A DNA stretch of 30,785 nucleotides, from positions 1-30,785 of the forward strand of contig JBBDQN010000034.1 in NCBI GenBank assembly GCA_040905905.1, given 5' to 3'. The translations under genes were made by a program, and so were the position numbers. This DNA is from JAICND01 sp040905905 (GTDB lineage Bacteria; Actinomycetota; Acidimicrobiia; Spongiisociales; ZC4RG35). Positions 22,365 to 30,785 of the stretch are shown here, one piece after another. Each line of letters begins with the position of its first letter. The first letter of the stretch is position 1. The notes under the pieces were generated by a model, which saw only the letters and a program-made list of their open reading frames with translations, was not told where the DNA came from and searched no databases.

Positions 22365-25300
22365 ATGCAACCCCAAGCAATGAGCATGACAGTGACTGAT
22401 GATTCAGGCTTGCTCATCCGGGTGTTGGGTCCGCTCGAGGTCGTCTCCGAGGCAGGGTTGGCACATCTGGGTGGGCCTAAGCAGCGAGCGGTGCTGGCCA
22501 TGCTCACCGCCCACGCAGGCCGTGTGGTGACCACCGACCAACTGGTTGACGGCATTTGGGGCGATGACGCACCGATGGCGGTGTCATCGTCGATCCACAG
22601 CTATATCTCCACCCTACGGACTGTCATCGATCGGTCGATCGAACGACGTGGATCGGGTTATTTGCTCGATGTCGACCGTTCTCGCATCGACGCCAACCTC
22701 TTTGAGGATGCGCTGGAGCGCGGGAGAAGGGAGTTGGTCGCGAGCCCGTCAGCGTCAGCCGACGGCCTGCGGAAGGCGCTGGCCTTGTGGAGGGGCCGTG
22801 CCTACGCAGACGTCGCCGATTTTCCCGGCCTCGAGGAGGAGGCGCGCCGACTTACCGACCTCCGTCTGTCAGCCGTCGAAGTACGGATAGAAGCGGACCT
22901 CGCCTTGGGACGCCATGCAGCGGTGGTTGGCGAGCTTGACGCGTTGGCCGCCGAGAATCCTTTTCGAGAATCGCTCCGTGCCAAGCACATGCTTGCCCTT
23001 TACCGAGACGGACGCCAGGCCGACGCTCTTCGCGCTTTTCAACGGACCCGGGATTATCTGCTCGAGGAACTCGGCGTCGACCCGTCCCGGGAGTTGGCCG
23101 ACCTTGAGGAACGAATCCTCAACCACGATTACACCCTGATCCACAGCCGGGAAGTTGTCAGCGAACAGAGCGCCCTGTTGTTCACCGACATCGTCGATTC
23201 GACTCTTCTTTGGGAAACCAATCCAGGGGCAACTCAAGCGGGCCTGGCTCGTCACGACCATTTGGTTCAGTCCGCCATCGAGGCCGCCGGTGGCGTGGTC
23301 ATCAAAGGCCTGGGCGACGGGTTTATTGCCGCCTTTTCCGAGCCTTCGCTGGCGGCTCGAGCGGCGGTGACTGCGCAGAAGGCGATCGTCGCAGTCGACT
23401 GGGCCCCGCTTGAGTTCAAGGTCCGGATGGCCATCGACACCGGTGAGGTGGAGCGACGCGGCGGCGACCTGTTTGGCCCACCGATGAACCGGGGGTCCCG
23501 TCTCCTGAATGCCGCCCACGGGGGTCAGATCGTCCTGTCGGACGACGCCCAGAAGGCCATCAGCCGGGATGCCGGCACCCTGGTGAAGAGCCTGGGCGAG
23601 CACCGATTCCGGGGCTTGGGCACTCCCCAGGCCGTCCATCAATTGGTGGTGGAGGATCTCCCGAACAACTTTCCGCCCCTGAACGTCTCCGGAGTTTCGA
23701 TCGAACTCGATCGCAGCTTCGGTGATTCCATTCGCGGGTACGAACTGCGGGAGCGAATCGGCCGAGGGGCCTTTGCCACGGTTTATCGGGGGTATCAGCC
23801 ATCGATCGGACGCCAGGTGGCAATCAAGATCGTCAAGCCCGAGTTCGCTAACCATCCGGCGTTCATCCGCCGGTTCGAATCCGAAGCCCGGTTCGTAGCA
23901 TCTCTCGAGCACCCCCATATCGTCTCGGTCTACGACTATTGGCGGGACGCTGACGGGGCCTACATAGTCGGCCCCTTCCTGGCCGGTCGCAGCCTGGCTG
24001 ATGCGACACTCGCCACCATGTCCATGGATCAAGTGCTCAAGATCGGCGCACAAGTCGGTTCCGCCCTCTCCTATGCCCATCGTCAGGGGGTGCTGCACCG
24101 GGATGTGAAACCAGCCAACATCCTTCTCGACAGCGATGGCAACGCCTACCTGGCCGACTTCGGCATCGCCGCGCGGGCGATCGAGGCCGCCACTGGCATT
24201 CAGTCGAAGTCGGTCGGATATCGGGCTCCGGAGGATCGCGATGGTGGCGCAGTTGATGTTCGCTCTGACCTTTATGGTCTTGCAGCTGTGGTGGCCCGTC
24301 TTCTCATCGGCGTGCCACCGGAGCGGGTCGACCTGAGCAAGCTGGACGAAGGGGTCCGGGACGTGCTCGCCCGCGGCCTTGCTGTCGACCCCGAGGACAG
24401 ATACGACAGCGTCGATGAGTTTGTCGACCACCTGGCGTCCAGGGTGGGCGGAACCGCTATTCCCCGCACCCCTGCCCCGCATCGCAACCCGTACAAGGGT
24501 CTGGCGGCGTTCTCCCAGCCTGACGCACCCGACTTCTTCGGCCGCACCGATGAGATCAAACGGTTGGTCCTTATGGTCGGTGAAAACAGACTGTCGGCGG
24601 TGGTCGGGCCCTCCGGTTCGGGTAAGTCGTCACTCACCCTGGCCGGGTTACTGCCGGCGCTGGCCACTGGTGCCGTCCCAGGAGCCGAAATTTGGATCAG
24701 CGTGCGTGCAGTGCCTGGGGGCTATCCCTTTGACGAGCTCGCCACCAGCCTCGGCGCCCTGTCCACCGAGCCACTGTCGGCCATAGCCACCGAGCTCGCC
24801 GCCGCCGACGGCAAGGGTCTTCTCCGGGTCGCCAAACGAATCGGCCAGGAACTGGCAGGTGAGCTGGTGATTGTTATCGACCAATTTGAGGAGCTGTTCA
24901 CCCTCGTCGCCGACGAGACCGTTCGCAATGGCTTCGCCACCGCCCTCGTCAATGCCGCCACCGACCCCGTGAGCCGGGTCCGGATCGTGCTGACTCTGCG
25001 GGCGGACTTCTTCCACCAGGTGCTCATCCAACCTCTGCTCGGCCCGATTATCGGTCGGATCCACCTAGCTCTGGCGCCCCTCGACGCCGACGGGATCCGG
25101 CTGGCAATTGTCGAGCCGGCCATCCGTGCCGGCCTCGAGTTCGAACCAGGCCTTCCCGAAAGAATCGTGGCGGACCTGAAGGATCAGCCGGGAAGCCTGC
25201 CCTTGCTTCAGTTCACCCTCGACCGACTAGCGGCGGCTGCCACCGATGGGTTCATCGCCGACCACCTTTACACAGATCTCGGCGGGGTAAAAGGGGCGCT

Positions 25301-26954
25301 AGCCGACCGGGCCGAGACGATCTTCCAGGCGTTGACCGACAACCAGAAGCAGGCGGCGCAGCAGATCTTCACCCGGCTCCTGTCCGTCTCCGACGAGGCC
25401 GATGACGTCCGTCGCCGAGTGAGGGTGACGGAACTCGAATCACTCGGCCTGGCGGCGGCCGACCTGGAAGCCGTCGTTGGAAACTTCGGAAAAGAGAGGC
25501 TGCTCACTTTCGACATCGACCCAACCACCCGCGGCGCCACTGTCGAAGTAGCCCACGAAGCCCTCCTCCGGGAGTGGCCGACTCTCCGCACCTGGGTTGA
25601 CTCACGCCGGGAATCGCTTGTCCTTCAACGTCGCTTTCAGGTGTCCCTGGGAGAATGGGAGGAATCGAACCGGAATCCGTCGAATCTGCTCATCGCGGGC
25701 AAGCTCAGCCAGTACGAGGAGTGGGCGGCTGGACAAGACGTCACCCTTACGGCAGCCGAACGAGCGTTCCTAGAGGCTTCCATCGTGCGCCGCACCGGCG
25801 AGACGAACGAACGCCGCGCTCGCCGCCGTCGGATCATGGCCGGGTTCGCTGGGGCGGCAATGGTTGCCCTCGTCCTTGCCGCCGTTGCCTTCGCCCAACG
25901 TGGCCAGGCTGAGGAGAACGCTGCTTTGGCCGAGGCTCGCGAGCTGATCCTCGAAGCGGAGAAGAACGTGACCGACGATCCCGAGTTGGGCATGTTGCTG
26001 GCGCTGGAGGCGATCGAATCCTTCCGAGCCTCTGGCGAGGAGGCGCCACCTTCTGCCCAATCCGTCCTTAGGCGGGGCATGGCATTAGACCGCGTGGTGG
26101 CCCGGGTTCCTGGGGGGAGGTTTGTGACTGTTAGTGGCGACGGGACTCTCTTCGCTACTCGAGGCGAAGGGGACACGGTCGTAGTTCGAACGGTCGCCAC
26201 CAGGGAGGCCGTCGCCACCCTGCCTCTCCCTCCCTTTGTCGCGGCCTCGGCCCTCCTCCATCCCTCGGGAAATTGGTTGGCGGTCTTCAAGGGAGGGGCC
26301 ACGGCCCTACGCGTATGGGATCTGAGAAACTCGGGGGACTCTTTCGACATGGGCCCATCGGAAGTCGATCCTGACCGATTTTTCGACTCTGCGACCTTCA
26401 GTCCGGACGGGGAGCTGATTGCTATCCCGGTCGGCCCTGGAGCAGCGTCATTGGAGGTCTGGTCGTTCCCCGAGGGCGAACTCCAATACTCGGTGGGCCG
26501 GGATCTAACCACAGGTGGTTCCTTCTCCGATGATGGCCGTCTGGCGTTCTTCGAGTTTCCCGAGGGGAAACCACCTCTCCTCCGCATCGTCGAGGCGGCT
26601 ACCGGTCGCGAGGTTCAAACCATCCCGCTCGGGTTGGATCTGCCAACCGCGCCGTTCCTTATTTCCTTCTCGCCAGAGGGGAGCCGGTTGGCGATCGCCG
26701 ATCAGCAAACGATGGCGATGCTCGACCTGTCCACCGGGAAAGTCCTGTGGGGCCCCCTCGCTCCTGGTCAGAGAGCGAACGAAGCGATTTGGCTCCAGGA
26801 CGGCGAGCATCTCTTTGTCGGTGGGGAAAACCTTTCCAGCATCCTCGACGCCGCCACCGGGGAAGTGATCGAGAAAGTGCCCGGGCACCGGGGCGGCACC
26901 TTCTCATGTAGCCGTGCCCGGCACCGACTGGGTTGCCTCGGGGGGGCTGAATGA
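22365..26954 (+). CDS. giant SARP/BTAD-cyclase-kinase-STAND-WD40 regulator, frameshifted near its end
   Basis: A 1529-residue reading frame with five parts. Residues 17-100 are an OmpR-like DNA-binding domain and about 107-252 a BTAD domain (VDPSRELADLEERIL). Residues 267-425 are a class III cyclase-like domain (FTDIVDST, KGLGDGFIAAF, NRGSRLLNAAHGGQI). Residues 458-700 are a Ser/Thr kinase (IGRGAFATVY, VAIK, HRDVKPANIL, DFGIA). From 715 comes a STAND ATPase (Walker A GPSGSGKSS near 747, Walker B VIVIDQFEELFT near 835). A membrane segment lies near 1155-1175 and WD40-like blades follow. The last 15 codons read out of phase (CSRARHRLGCLGGAE), while homologous WD40 sequence continues in the next frame. 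A start at 22380 or 22386 is also possible. Probably an AfsR-like sensor; its targets are unknown. Confidence 0.88.
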   Translation: MQPQAMSMTVTDDSGLLIRVLGPLEVVSEAGLAHLGGPKQRAVLAMLTAHAGRVVTTDQLVDGIWGDDAPMAVSSSIHSYISTLRTVIDRSIERRGSGYLLDVDRSRIDANLFEDALERGRRELVASPSASADGLRKALALWRGRAYADVADFPGLEEEARRLTDLRLSAVEVRIEADLALGRHAAVVGELDALAAENPFRESLRAKHMLALYRDGRQADALRAFQRTRDYLLEELGVDPSRELADLEERILNHDYTLIHSREVVSEQSALLFTDIVDSTLLWETNPGATQAGLARHDHLVQSAIEAAGGVVIKGLGDGFIAAFSEPSLAARAAVTAQKAIVAVDWAPLEFKVRMAIDTGEVERRGGDLFGPPMNRGSRLLNAAHGGQIVLSDDAQKAISRDAGTLVKSLGEHRFRGLGTPQAVHQLVVEDLPNNFPPLNVSGVSIELDRSFGDSIRGYELRERIGRGAFATVYRGYQPSIGRQVAIKIVKPEFANHPAFIRRFESEARFVASLEHPHIVSVYDYWRDADGAYIVGPFLAGRSLADATLATMSMDQVLKIGAQVGSALSYAHRQGVLHRDVKPANILLDSDGNAYLADFGIAARAIEAATGIQSKSVGYRAPEDRDGGAVDVRSDLYGLAAVVARLLIGVPPERVDLSKLDEGVRDVLARGLAVDPEDRYDSVDEFVDHLASRVGGTAIPRTPAPHRNPYKGLAAFSQPDAPDFFGRTDEIKRLVLMVGENRLSAVVGPSGSGKSSLTLAGLLPALATGAVPGAEIWISVRAVPGGYPFDELATSLGALSTEPLSAIATELAAADGKGLLRVAKRIGQELAGELVIVIDQFEELFTLVADETVRNGFATALVNAATDPVSRVRIVLTLRADFFHQVLIQPLLGPIIGRIHLALAPLDADGIRLAIVEPAIRAGLEFEPGLPERIVADLKDQPGSLPLLQFTLDRLAAAATDGFIADHLYTDLGGVKGALADRAETIFQALTDNQKQAAQQIFTRLLSVSDEADDVRRRVRVTELESLGLAAADLEAVVGNFGKERLLTFDIDPTTRGATVEVAHEALLREWPTLRTWVDSRRESLVLQRRFQVSLGEWEESNRNPSNLLIAGKLSQYEEWAAGQDVTLTAAERAFLEASIVRRTGETNERRARRRRIMAGFAGAAMVALVLAAVAFAQRGQAEENAALAEARELILEAEKNVTDDPELGMLLALEAIESFRASGEEAPPSAQSVLRRGMALDRVVARVPGGRFVTVSGDGTLFATRGEGDTVVVRTVATREAVATLPLPPFVAASALLHPSGNWLAVFKGGATALRVWDLRNSGDSFDMGPSEVDPDRFFDSATFSPDGELIAIPVGPGAASLEVWSFPEGELQYSVGRDLTTGGSFSDDGRLAFFEFPEGKPPLLRIVEAATGREVQTIPLGLDLPTAPFLISFSPEGSRLAIADQQTMAMLDLSTGKVLWGPLAPGQRANEAIWLQDGEHLFVGGENLSSILDAATGEVIEKVPGHRGGTFSCSRARHRLGCLGGAE

Positions 26955-28017
26955 CGAACAGACTGTCATCTTCGATCTTGGGCCGCCACTCCTTGCCGAA
27001 CTCGGCACCTTCCCGTCCGCGTTCCCTGATGTGAGGCTCATGCGGGCTGTCGGAGACGGCAACCGACTTGCCGTAACTGACGGCTTGTCCACTGGTGTGA
27101 TCGACGCCGAGACTGGCGACTTGATCGACGGCCGGGAGGCGGGGCTCGACCGTCCGCACCTATACATAAGTCGTGCCGAGACCTCCCCCGATGGGCTTTA
27201 CACCACCGGGCTCGACCGGTTGGGGAAATCAAAGATCTGGTCAAACATCGACGGTTCAGAGTTGTTTGCTGCCAACGACGGATGGCAGATCCGGGGATTC
27301 TCCGACGATGCGACATTGGCAGTTCTAGTCGAGCTGGTGGCGACCCAGGAACCTGACAACAGGGCGGAAGCGGGCTCTACCCGGCTGGTCCGGACCCTCG
27401 ATGGGATGGTTATCGCCGAACTCGAGATCGTCGAGTGGGAAGCAGCCTTTTCAAGCGACGACCGCTACGTAGCCACCGTCGCCGGAGAAAACATTCAGAT
27501 CTGGGATACCTCGACCGGCGCCAAACTAGGCAGCATCAAGGAATACGACCTGTTAGGCGGTTCGATCTTGTGGACCCCGGATGGAAGCCGGCTCATCGTC
27601 GGCGGCTTCGATGGCATCATCAGAGTCTTTGATGTTGGAAGACTTCTTAGCGGAGTTTCCGACCTGGAGGCGATGGTTACGCGTATCCCCGCCCATGACA
27701 CCTCCCCCATGGTCTTGGCCGACCTCAAGGATGGGTCCTTGCTCTTGACGCAATCCCGAGAGGAACCGGCCAAGGTATGGGACCTAGAAACCGGGGCGCT
27801 TCTCGGAGAGTTCGGCACACCGGTCGACGGGGATTTCGTCGCTGCTGCCTTCCATCCCACCGAACGCAGACTGTACGCCGAGGTCGGCGCCGACCTGATC
27901 GGGATCTTCACCCTCGACCCCGAGGAGTTGATCGAGATCGCCCGGTCTCGTCTGTCGCGGGAGCTCATTGAGGAGGAGTGCCAGCTCTACCTCCGCCGGA
28001 GTTGCGAGGGCGGTTGA
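26908..28017 (+). pseudogene. WD40 tail of the giant regulator, in the shifted frame
   Basis: About 369 codons continue the WD40 region of the preceding gene in the next frame. VAVPGTDWVASGGLNDEQ joins smoothly to GHRGGTFS of the upstream frame if one base near 26907 is skipped. Blades such as IQIWDTSTGAKLGSI and AKVWDLETGALLGEFG follow, and the tail ELIEIARSRLSRELIEEECQ with a terminal Cys-rich segment is typical of such proteins. The GTG at 26914 has no ribosome site, so independent translation is doubtful. The intact protein would be about 1880 residues. The cause may be a real mutation or a sequence error. Confidence 0.72.
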
Positions 28018-28517
28018 AAGGCGTTCGAGTCTTCGGGTAAGCAGGCCTGCGGGCCCCATCAGCGTCAGGCTCCGCGGCGACGGCGACGTAACGAGAGCGA
28101 AGCCGCAGCCGCCAATATTCCAATGCGGCCCATCTCTGCTTTCCTCGAATTCCATGTTGCTGCCCGAGGATTGGGTTGTGGAGCTGAAGCTGGTGGATCC
28201 GACCGGGTGCGGATGGCCCGAAATCGGTGCTCGTTCAATGCCTTGATTGCGAACTGGGTGGTGAACATGTTCCGTTCCCTCCGTCGGAGTAGTTGGCGTT
28301 CCGGCTCAGGACAGTGTGCGTCGAGCCCCTCAAGATTTTCTTGGAACGGAAGGGACATGGCCCGAAGGGATCCCGACCAGGCACACGTGGCTCCTCATGA
28401 GCGATGACATCCGGGAGCCGGGTAGTGGTTCAGCATTGGCGAGTTGCACCATCGTTTGTTAGTACCAGTTCGGCCCGAGAACTTGGTCTGCGTTTGGTCC
28501 GCAGGAGGCTGCGAAAT
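28018..28517. other. 500-base stretch without a recognisable gene
   Basis: Open frames here are short and have no family features. The right end carries the TTTGGTCCGC-type repeat (28482-28503) directly before the decayed WD40 copy. No RNA gene or terminator is evident. Confidence 0.5.
28482..28503. repeat. second copy of the TTTGGTCCGCG-type tandem repeat
   Basis: CTTGGTCTGCG-TTTGGTCCGCA is an imperfect tandem pair. It shares the 13 bases GCGTTTGGTCCGC with the copy at 19112-19133, in the same orientation. The two copies bracket the permease operon and the giant regulator. This one sits at the edge of a truncated WD40 fragment. Confidence 0.5.
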
Positions 28518-28865
28518 GGCGACGAGGGCACCATCTATGTTTTGACGTGGAGGGGCTTCTTGCCGGTCTCCCTACCCAGGAGACGGTGATCCGTCAGATC
28601 CCTGCCCACAACAGTCTCATAACCGCCATCAGAGTCTCCCCCAACGGGGCGTTGTTCTTTTAGCCGTGCCCACGACGAGCCTCTCCAGTTGTGGGACCTG
28701 GAGACCGGAGAGAAACTAGGCGAGTTCGGAACCACCGACCCAACAGTGGGAGGCCGAGCAGCTTGGCACGGCTACCTGTTTCGCCCGGAGGCGTATTCGA
28801 TGACTATCCCCGTCGCCGCGCGCGTCAACGGGATAGGCTTGGCTGATGTCGAACTCGTCGGGTAG
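28518..28865 (+). pseudogene. decayed second copy of a WD40 C-terminal region
   Basis: Translating with frame changes gives GDEGTIYV, then FDVEGLLAGLPTQETVIRQI with PAHNSLITAIRVSPNGALFF and a stop, then in another frame SRAHDEPLQLWDLETGEKL with GEFGTTD. These parallel FDVGRLLSGV, IPAHDTSP and WDLETGALLGEFG at about 27630-27820 of the intact copy. One base appears lost near 28541, and another shift plus TAG lies near 28662. The last frame ends at TAG 28863-28865. It is a remnant of a paralogue or partial duplication and is not expected to be functional. Confidence 0.75.
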
Positions 28866-28883
28866 CGGCGAAGCGGGAGGCGC

Positions 28884-30467
28884 GTGACAGACCCGGTCAA
28901 CCAGGAAGTGCGGGAAGCAGATCAGGAGCCACTCCCTGTCCGTTGGGTGCGACCGCTCGTCGACATCGTGGCGCGGGCGAGGGCGACCATTCACACCAAG
29001 CTGCTAGCCGGCTTCCTTTTGAGCGCGCTACTGCTCCTGGCCATGGGCATCCTCAGCATCGTCATCATCAACGCCATGAACCGGCAGATGGTCAGGGTCG
29101 TCGAGCTCCAACAACAGATGGATCTTGCCCGGCAGGGCATCTACGCGGTCACCGCCCAGAGCCACTACCGGGCAATGGCGCTCATCACCCAGGTCGACTC
29201 GTGGAACGACAGGATCGTCCAGGCGAAAGAGAACTTCACGAGGGACATGGAGGCGATCCGGGATGTGGCGGACGATGAGCAGGTGGTCATACTCGATCGG
29301 ATCGCCGCCACCGACGTCCGGTTCGCCGAGGCAAGCGACGAGGTACTGGCCTTGTACGACGCCGATGATCTGGCCCGGGCCACCGACGTCCACATCTCGG
29401 CCGAGCACGAGATCTCACACGAGCTGGAAAACGACCTCAATCTGATCATCAGGACGCTGAGTGACAGCGTTGCCTCCGAAATCGATACCTTCCGGGCGAA
29501 CCGGCAATTCCTCACGGTGACCGTTGCCGGGTTCTCCGGTGTCAGCCTGCTCACCGCACTGGCCATGGGAGCCATCCTGTCGTGGTCGCTCATACGTCCT
29601 GTCCGCAGGATCGACGTGGCGCTGGGCAGGATCGCCGACGGCGACTTCGACCAGGTGGTCCAGGTTCCCAACCGTGACGAGTTCGGGAGGCTCACGGTCA
29701 ACCTGAACCGGACGACTAGGCAGCTCGCATCTCTGTATGAGGGATTGAGCGAACTCAACTCGAATCTGGAAAAGACGATCGAGGAACAGGTCACTCAGTT
29801 GCAGCGCACCGAACGGCTGAGGCGTTACGTCTCCCCTCAGGTCGCCGACGCGATTCTCACCGGCGAGGCGCCGGTGGCGTTCGCCTCGCTCCGGCGCAAT
29901 CTGACGATCCTCTACTCGGACATCCGCGGTTTCACGCAGATGGCGGAGAGGATGGAGCCCGAGGAGCTCGTCGATGGTCTGAATGAATACTTCAGCGCCA
30001 TGACCGAGCTGGTTTTCTCCAACGGCGGCACTCTGGACAAGTACCTTGGCGACGGCATCCTGGCTTTCTTCGGAGACCCGATTCCCTTCGAGGATCACGC
30101 CGAGCGGGCCGTGGCGACCGCTTTCGAGATGCTGGCCAAGGTCGAGGAGCTGCGCGGGACCTGGATGCGCTCTGAGGAGGAGCTCTCAATCGGCGTCGGG
30201 ATCAGCACCGGCTACGTGACGGTGGGGAACATCGGCTCGTCGACCCGCACCGACTACACGGTGGTGGGCAACCACGTCAACGTGGCCGCCCGGTTGGCCG
30301 CCGCCGCCGAGCCGGGCAAGGTCCTGGTTTCGGAGAGGACGATGGCATCGGTCAGGGATCGGGTCGATTGGGTTCCGGTGGACGATTTGGTGATGAAGGG
30401 CGTCAAGCGACCTGTGAAGGTCTTTGCCGTGACAGGGAAGGCTCTCTTCACTCCGGCCGACATTTAG
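28884..30467 (+). CDS. membrane HAMP-class III adenylate cyclase
   Basis: A 527-residue sensor cyclase. TM1 (about residues 39-64), an extracytoplasmic helical domain (about 65-208) and TM2 (about 209-237) are followed by a HAMP domain (about 238-290), a coiled segment and a class III catalytic domain (about 341-515). The catalytic features are complete: metal-binding Asp346 in YSDIRGFT and Asp390 in KYLGDGILAFFG, Lys386 and Asp457 (TDYTVVGN) for adenine selection, and Asn466 and Arg470 in NVAARL for catalysis. It should therefore make cAMP in response to an external signal. The GTG start has GCGGGAGG directly upstream (28873-28880). It lies 18 bases after the WD40 remnant. It may be regulated separately from the regulator upstream. 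Confidence 0.93.
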   Translation: MTDPVNQEVREADQEPLPVRWVRPLVDIVARARATIHTKLLAGFLLSALLLLAMGILSIVIINAMNRQMVRVVELQQQMDLARQGIYAVTAQSHYRAMALITQVDSWNDRIVQAKENFTRDMEAIRDVADDEQVVILDRIAATDVRFAEASDEVLALYDADDLARATDVHISAEHEISHELENDLNLIIRTLSDSVASEIDTFRANRQFLTVTVAGFSGVSLLTALAMGAILSWSLIRPVRRIDVALGRIADGDFDQVVQVPNRDEFGRLTVNLNRTTRQLASLYEGLSELNSNLEKTIEEQVTQLQRTERLRRYVSPQVADAILTGEAPVAFASLRRNLTILYSDIRGFTQMAERMEPEELVDGLNEYFSAMTELVFSNGGTLDKYLGDGILAFFGDPIPFEDHAERAVATAFEMLAKVEELRGTWMRSEEELSIGVGISTGYVTVGNIGSSTRTDYTVVGNHVNVAARLAAAAEPGKVLVSERTMASVRDRVDWVPVDDLVMKGVKRPVKVFAVTGKALFTPADI

Positions 30468-30700
30468 CGGTGCCGGTGGCCCACTCCCTGACCAGACTCC
30501 AGGGGCCGGGGCCACACCGGCGGCGATGGCCTTGATGGCGTCTCCGACCATGAACGAGCTTCGTCTCAGGATCTGCGTGATCGCTCTAGCGGCAGTGTGC
30601 GACAAGATCTCCATACGGTGGCTGAGCACCGTTTGAGAACCGAACCCGGTTGCGCCGGCGTATCGGAGTCCTGAACATGTTCATGATGGAAGGAGTTCGT
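30468..30700. other. intergenic stretch with a weak hairpin and a 12-bp palindrome
   Basis: An imperfect inverted repeat (30472-30481 with 30510-30521) follows the cyclase stop, with no T-run; it is a weak terminator candidate. TGAACATGTTCA (30672-30683) is a perfect 12-bp palindrome 18 bases before the next ATG and could be an operator. Nothing else was recognised. Confidence 0.35.
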
Positions 30701-30785
30701 ATGCGCACAGGCGCGATCGTGTTGGCCTTGGCCCTGTTCGTGACGGCGTGTGGTGGCGGCACCGACCCCGCCACCGAAACGACGA
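30701..30785 (+). CDS. start of a lipoprotein gene, cut by the window edge
   Basis: An ATG at 30701 with GGAAGGAG at 30688-30695 opens 28 codons that remain open to the window end. They encode MRTGAIVLALALFVTACGGG, a short lipoprotein signal peptide with lipobox VTAC (Cys17), then a Thr-rich stretch. This leader type matches the two other lipoproteins in the window. The mature protein, possibly a solute-binding protein, lies beyond the edge. Confidence 0.7.
   Translation, partial: MRTGAIVLALALFVTACGGGTDPATETT

Noticed and set aside
22869..24482. Long reverse-strand open frame of 537 codons
   Set aside because: It lies antisense to the BTAD, cyclase and kinase domains of the giant regulator and has no family features. 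High GC content explains it.
25637..26587. Reverse-strand open frame of 316 codons
   Set aside because: It is antisense to the STAND/WD40 part of the regulator. Its composition is rich in Arg, Ser, Ala and Pro, and it has no motifs.

Overview
The window is high-GC DNA that looks like an actinobacterium, probably Acidimicrobiia-like. The evidence is indirect: GTG and TTG starts are common, genes overlap by ATGA or GTGA, lipoproteins carry Thr-rich linkers, and a giant SARP/cyclase/kinase/WD40 regulator is present. No rRNA gene, complete tRNA, CRISPR array or intact transposase is visible.

Region 1 (about 150-18,830) is a dense catabolic island, all on the + strand, in three apparent transcription units. 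Unit 1 encodes a molybdenum hydroxylase large subunit and its [2Fe-2S] subunit. Unit 2 encodes a PhnD-like binding lipoprotein, a PhnC-like ATPase, a fused double PhnE-like permease, a Cys-dependent phosphatase, PdxH and a pyridoxamine-pyruvate aminotransferase-like enzyme. Unit 3 encodes a luciferase-like monooxygenase, a NicX/M29-like iron dioxygenase candidate, a cupin, a class II aldolase-like decarboxylase, a second molybdenum hydroxylase (S, L and M subunits), a dehydrogenase resembling FHMPC dehydrogenase, a CoxG-like membrane adaptor and a GntR/FCD regulator. Each unit is preceded by a related GTTGA/TCAAC palindrome overlapping a plausible -35 box.

My reading is that this is an undescribed gene set for import and catabolism of vitamin B6, possibly as phosphorylated vitamers. 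The aminotransferase, the dehydrogenase and the aldolase-like decarboxylase match three steps of the Mesorhizobium/Pseudomonas 4-pyridoxate pathway. The flavin ring-opening oxygenase of that pathway (MHPC oxygenase) is not present. A molybdenum hydroxylase plus a NicX-like enzyme, as in nicotinate and 3-hydroxypyridine degradation, could replace it. Substrates are inferred, not shown.

Region 2 (about 18,830-19,460) has no intact gene. It holds a reverse-strand transposase-like scrap, a tandem TTTGGTCCGCG repeat and the 3' end of a tRNA or tmRNA, which suggests an old integration junction.

Region 3 (19,459-22,068, - strand) is a small operon: a lipoprotein followed by DppB- and DppC-like permeases, without ATPases or a peptide-binding protein. 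A 17-bp perfect palindrome lies just upstream.

Region 4 (22,365-30,785, + strand) holds a giant regulator (SARP/BTAD, class III cyclase, Ser/Thr kinase, STAND ATPase, membrane segment, WD40) whose WD40 tail is cut by a frameshift near 26,907. A decayed second copy of the WD40 end, a membrane HAMP-adenylate cyclase and the first 28 codons of a lipoprotein gene follow.
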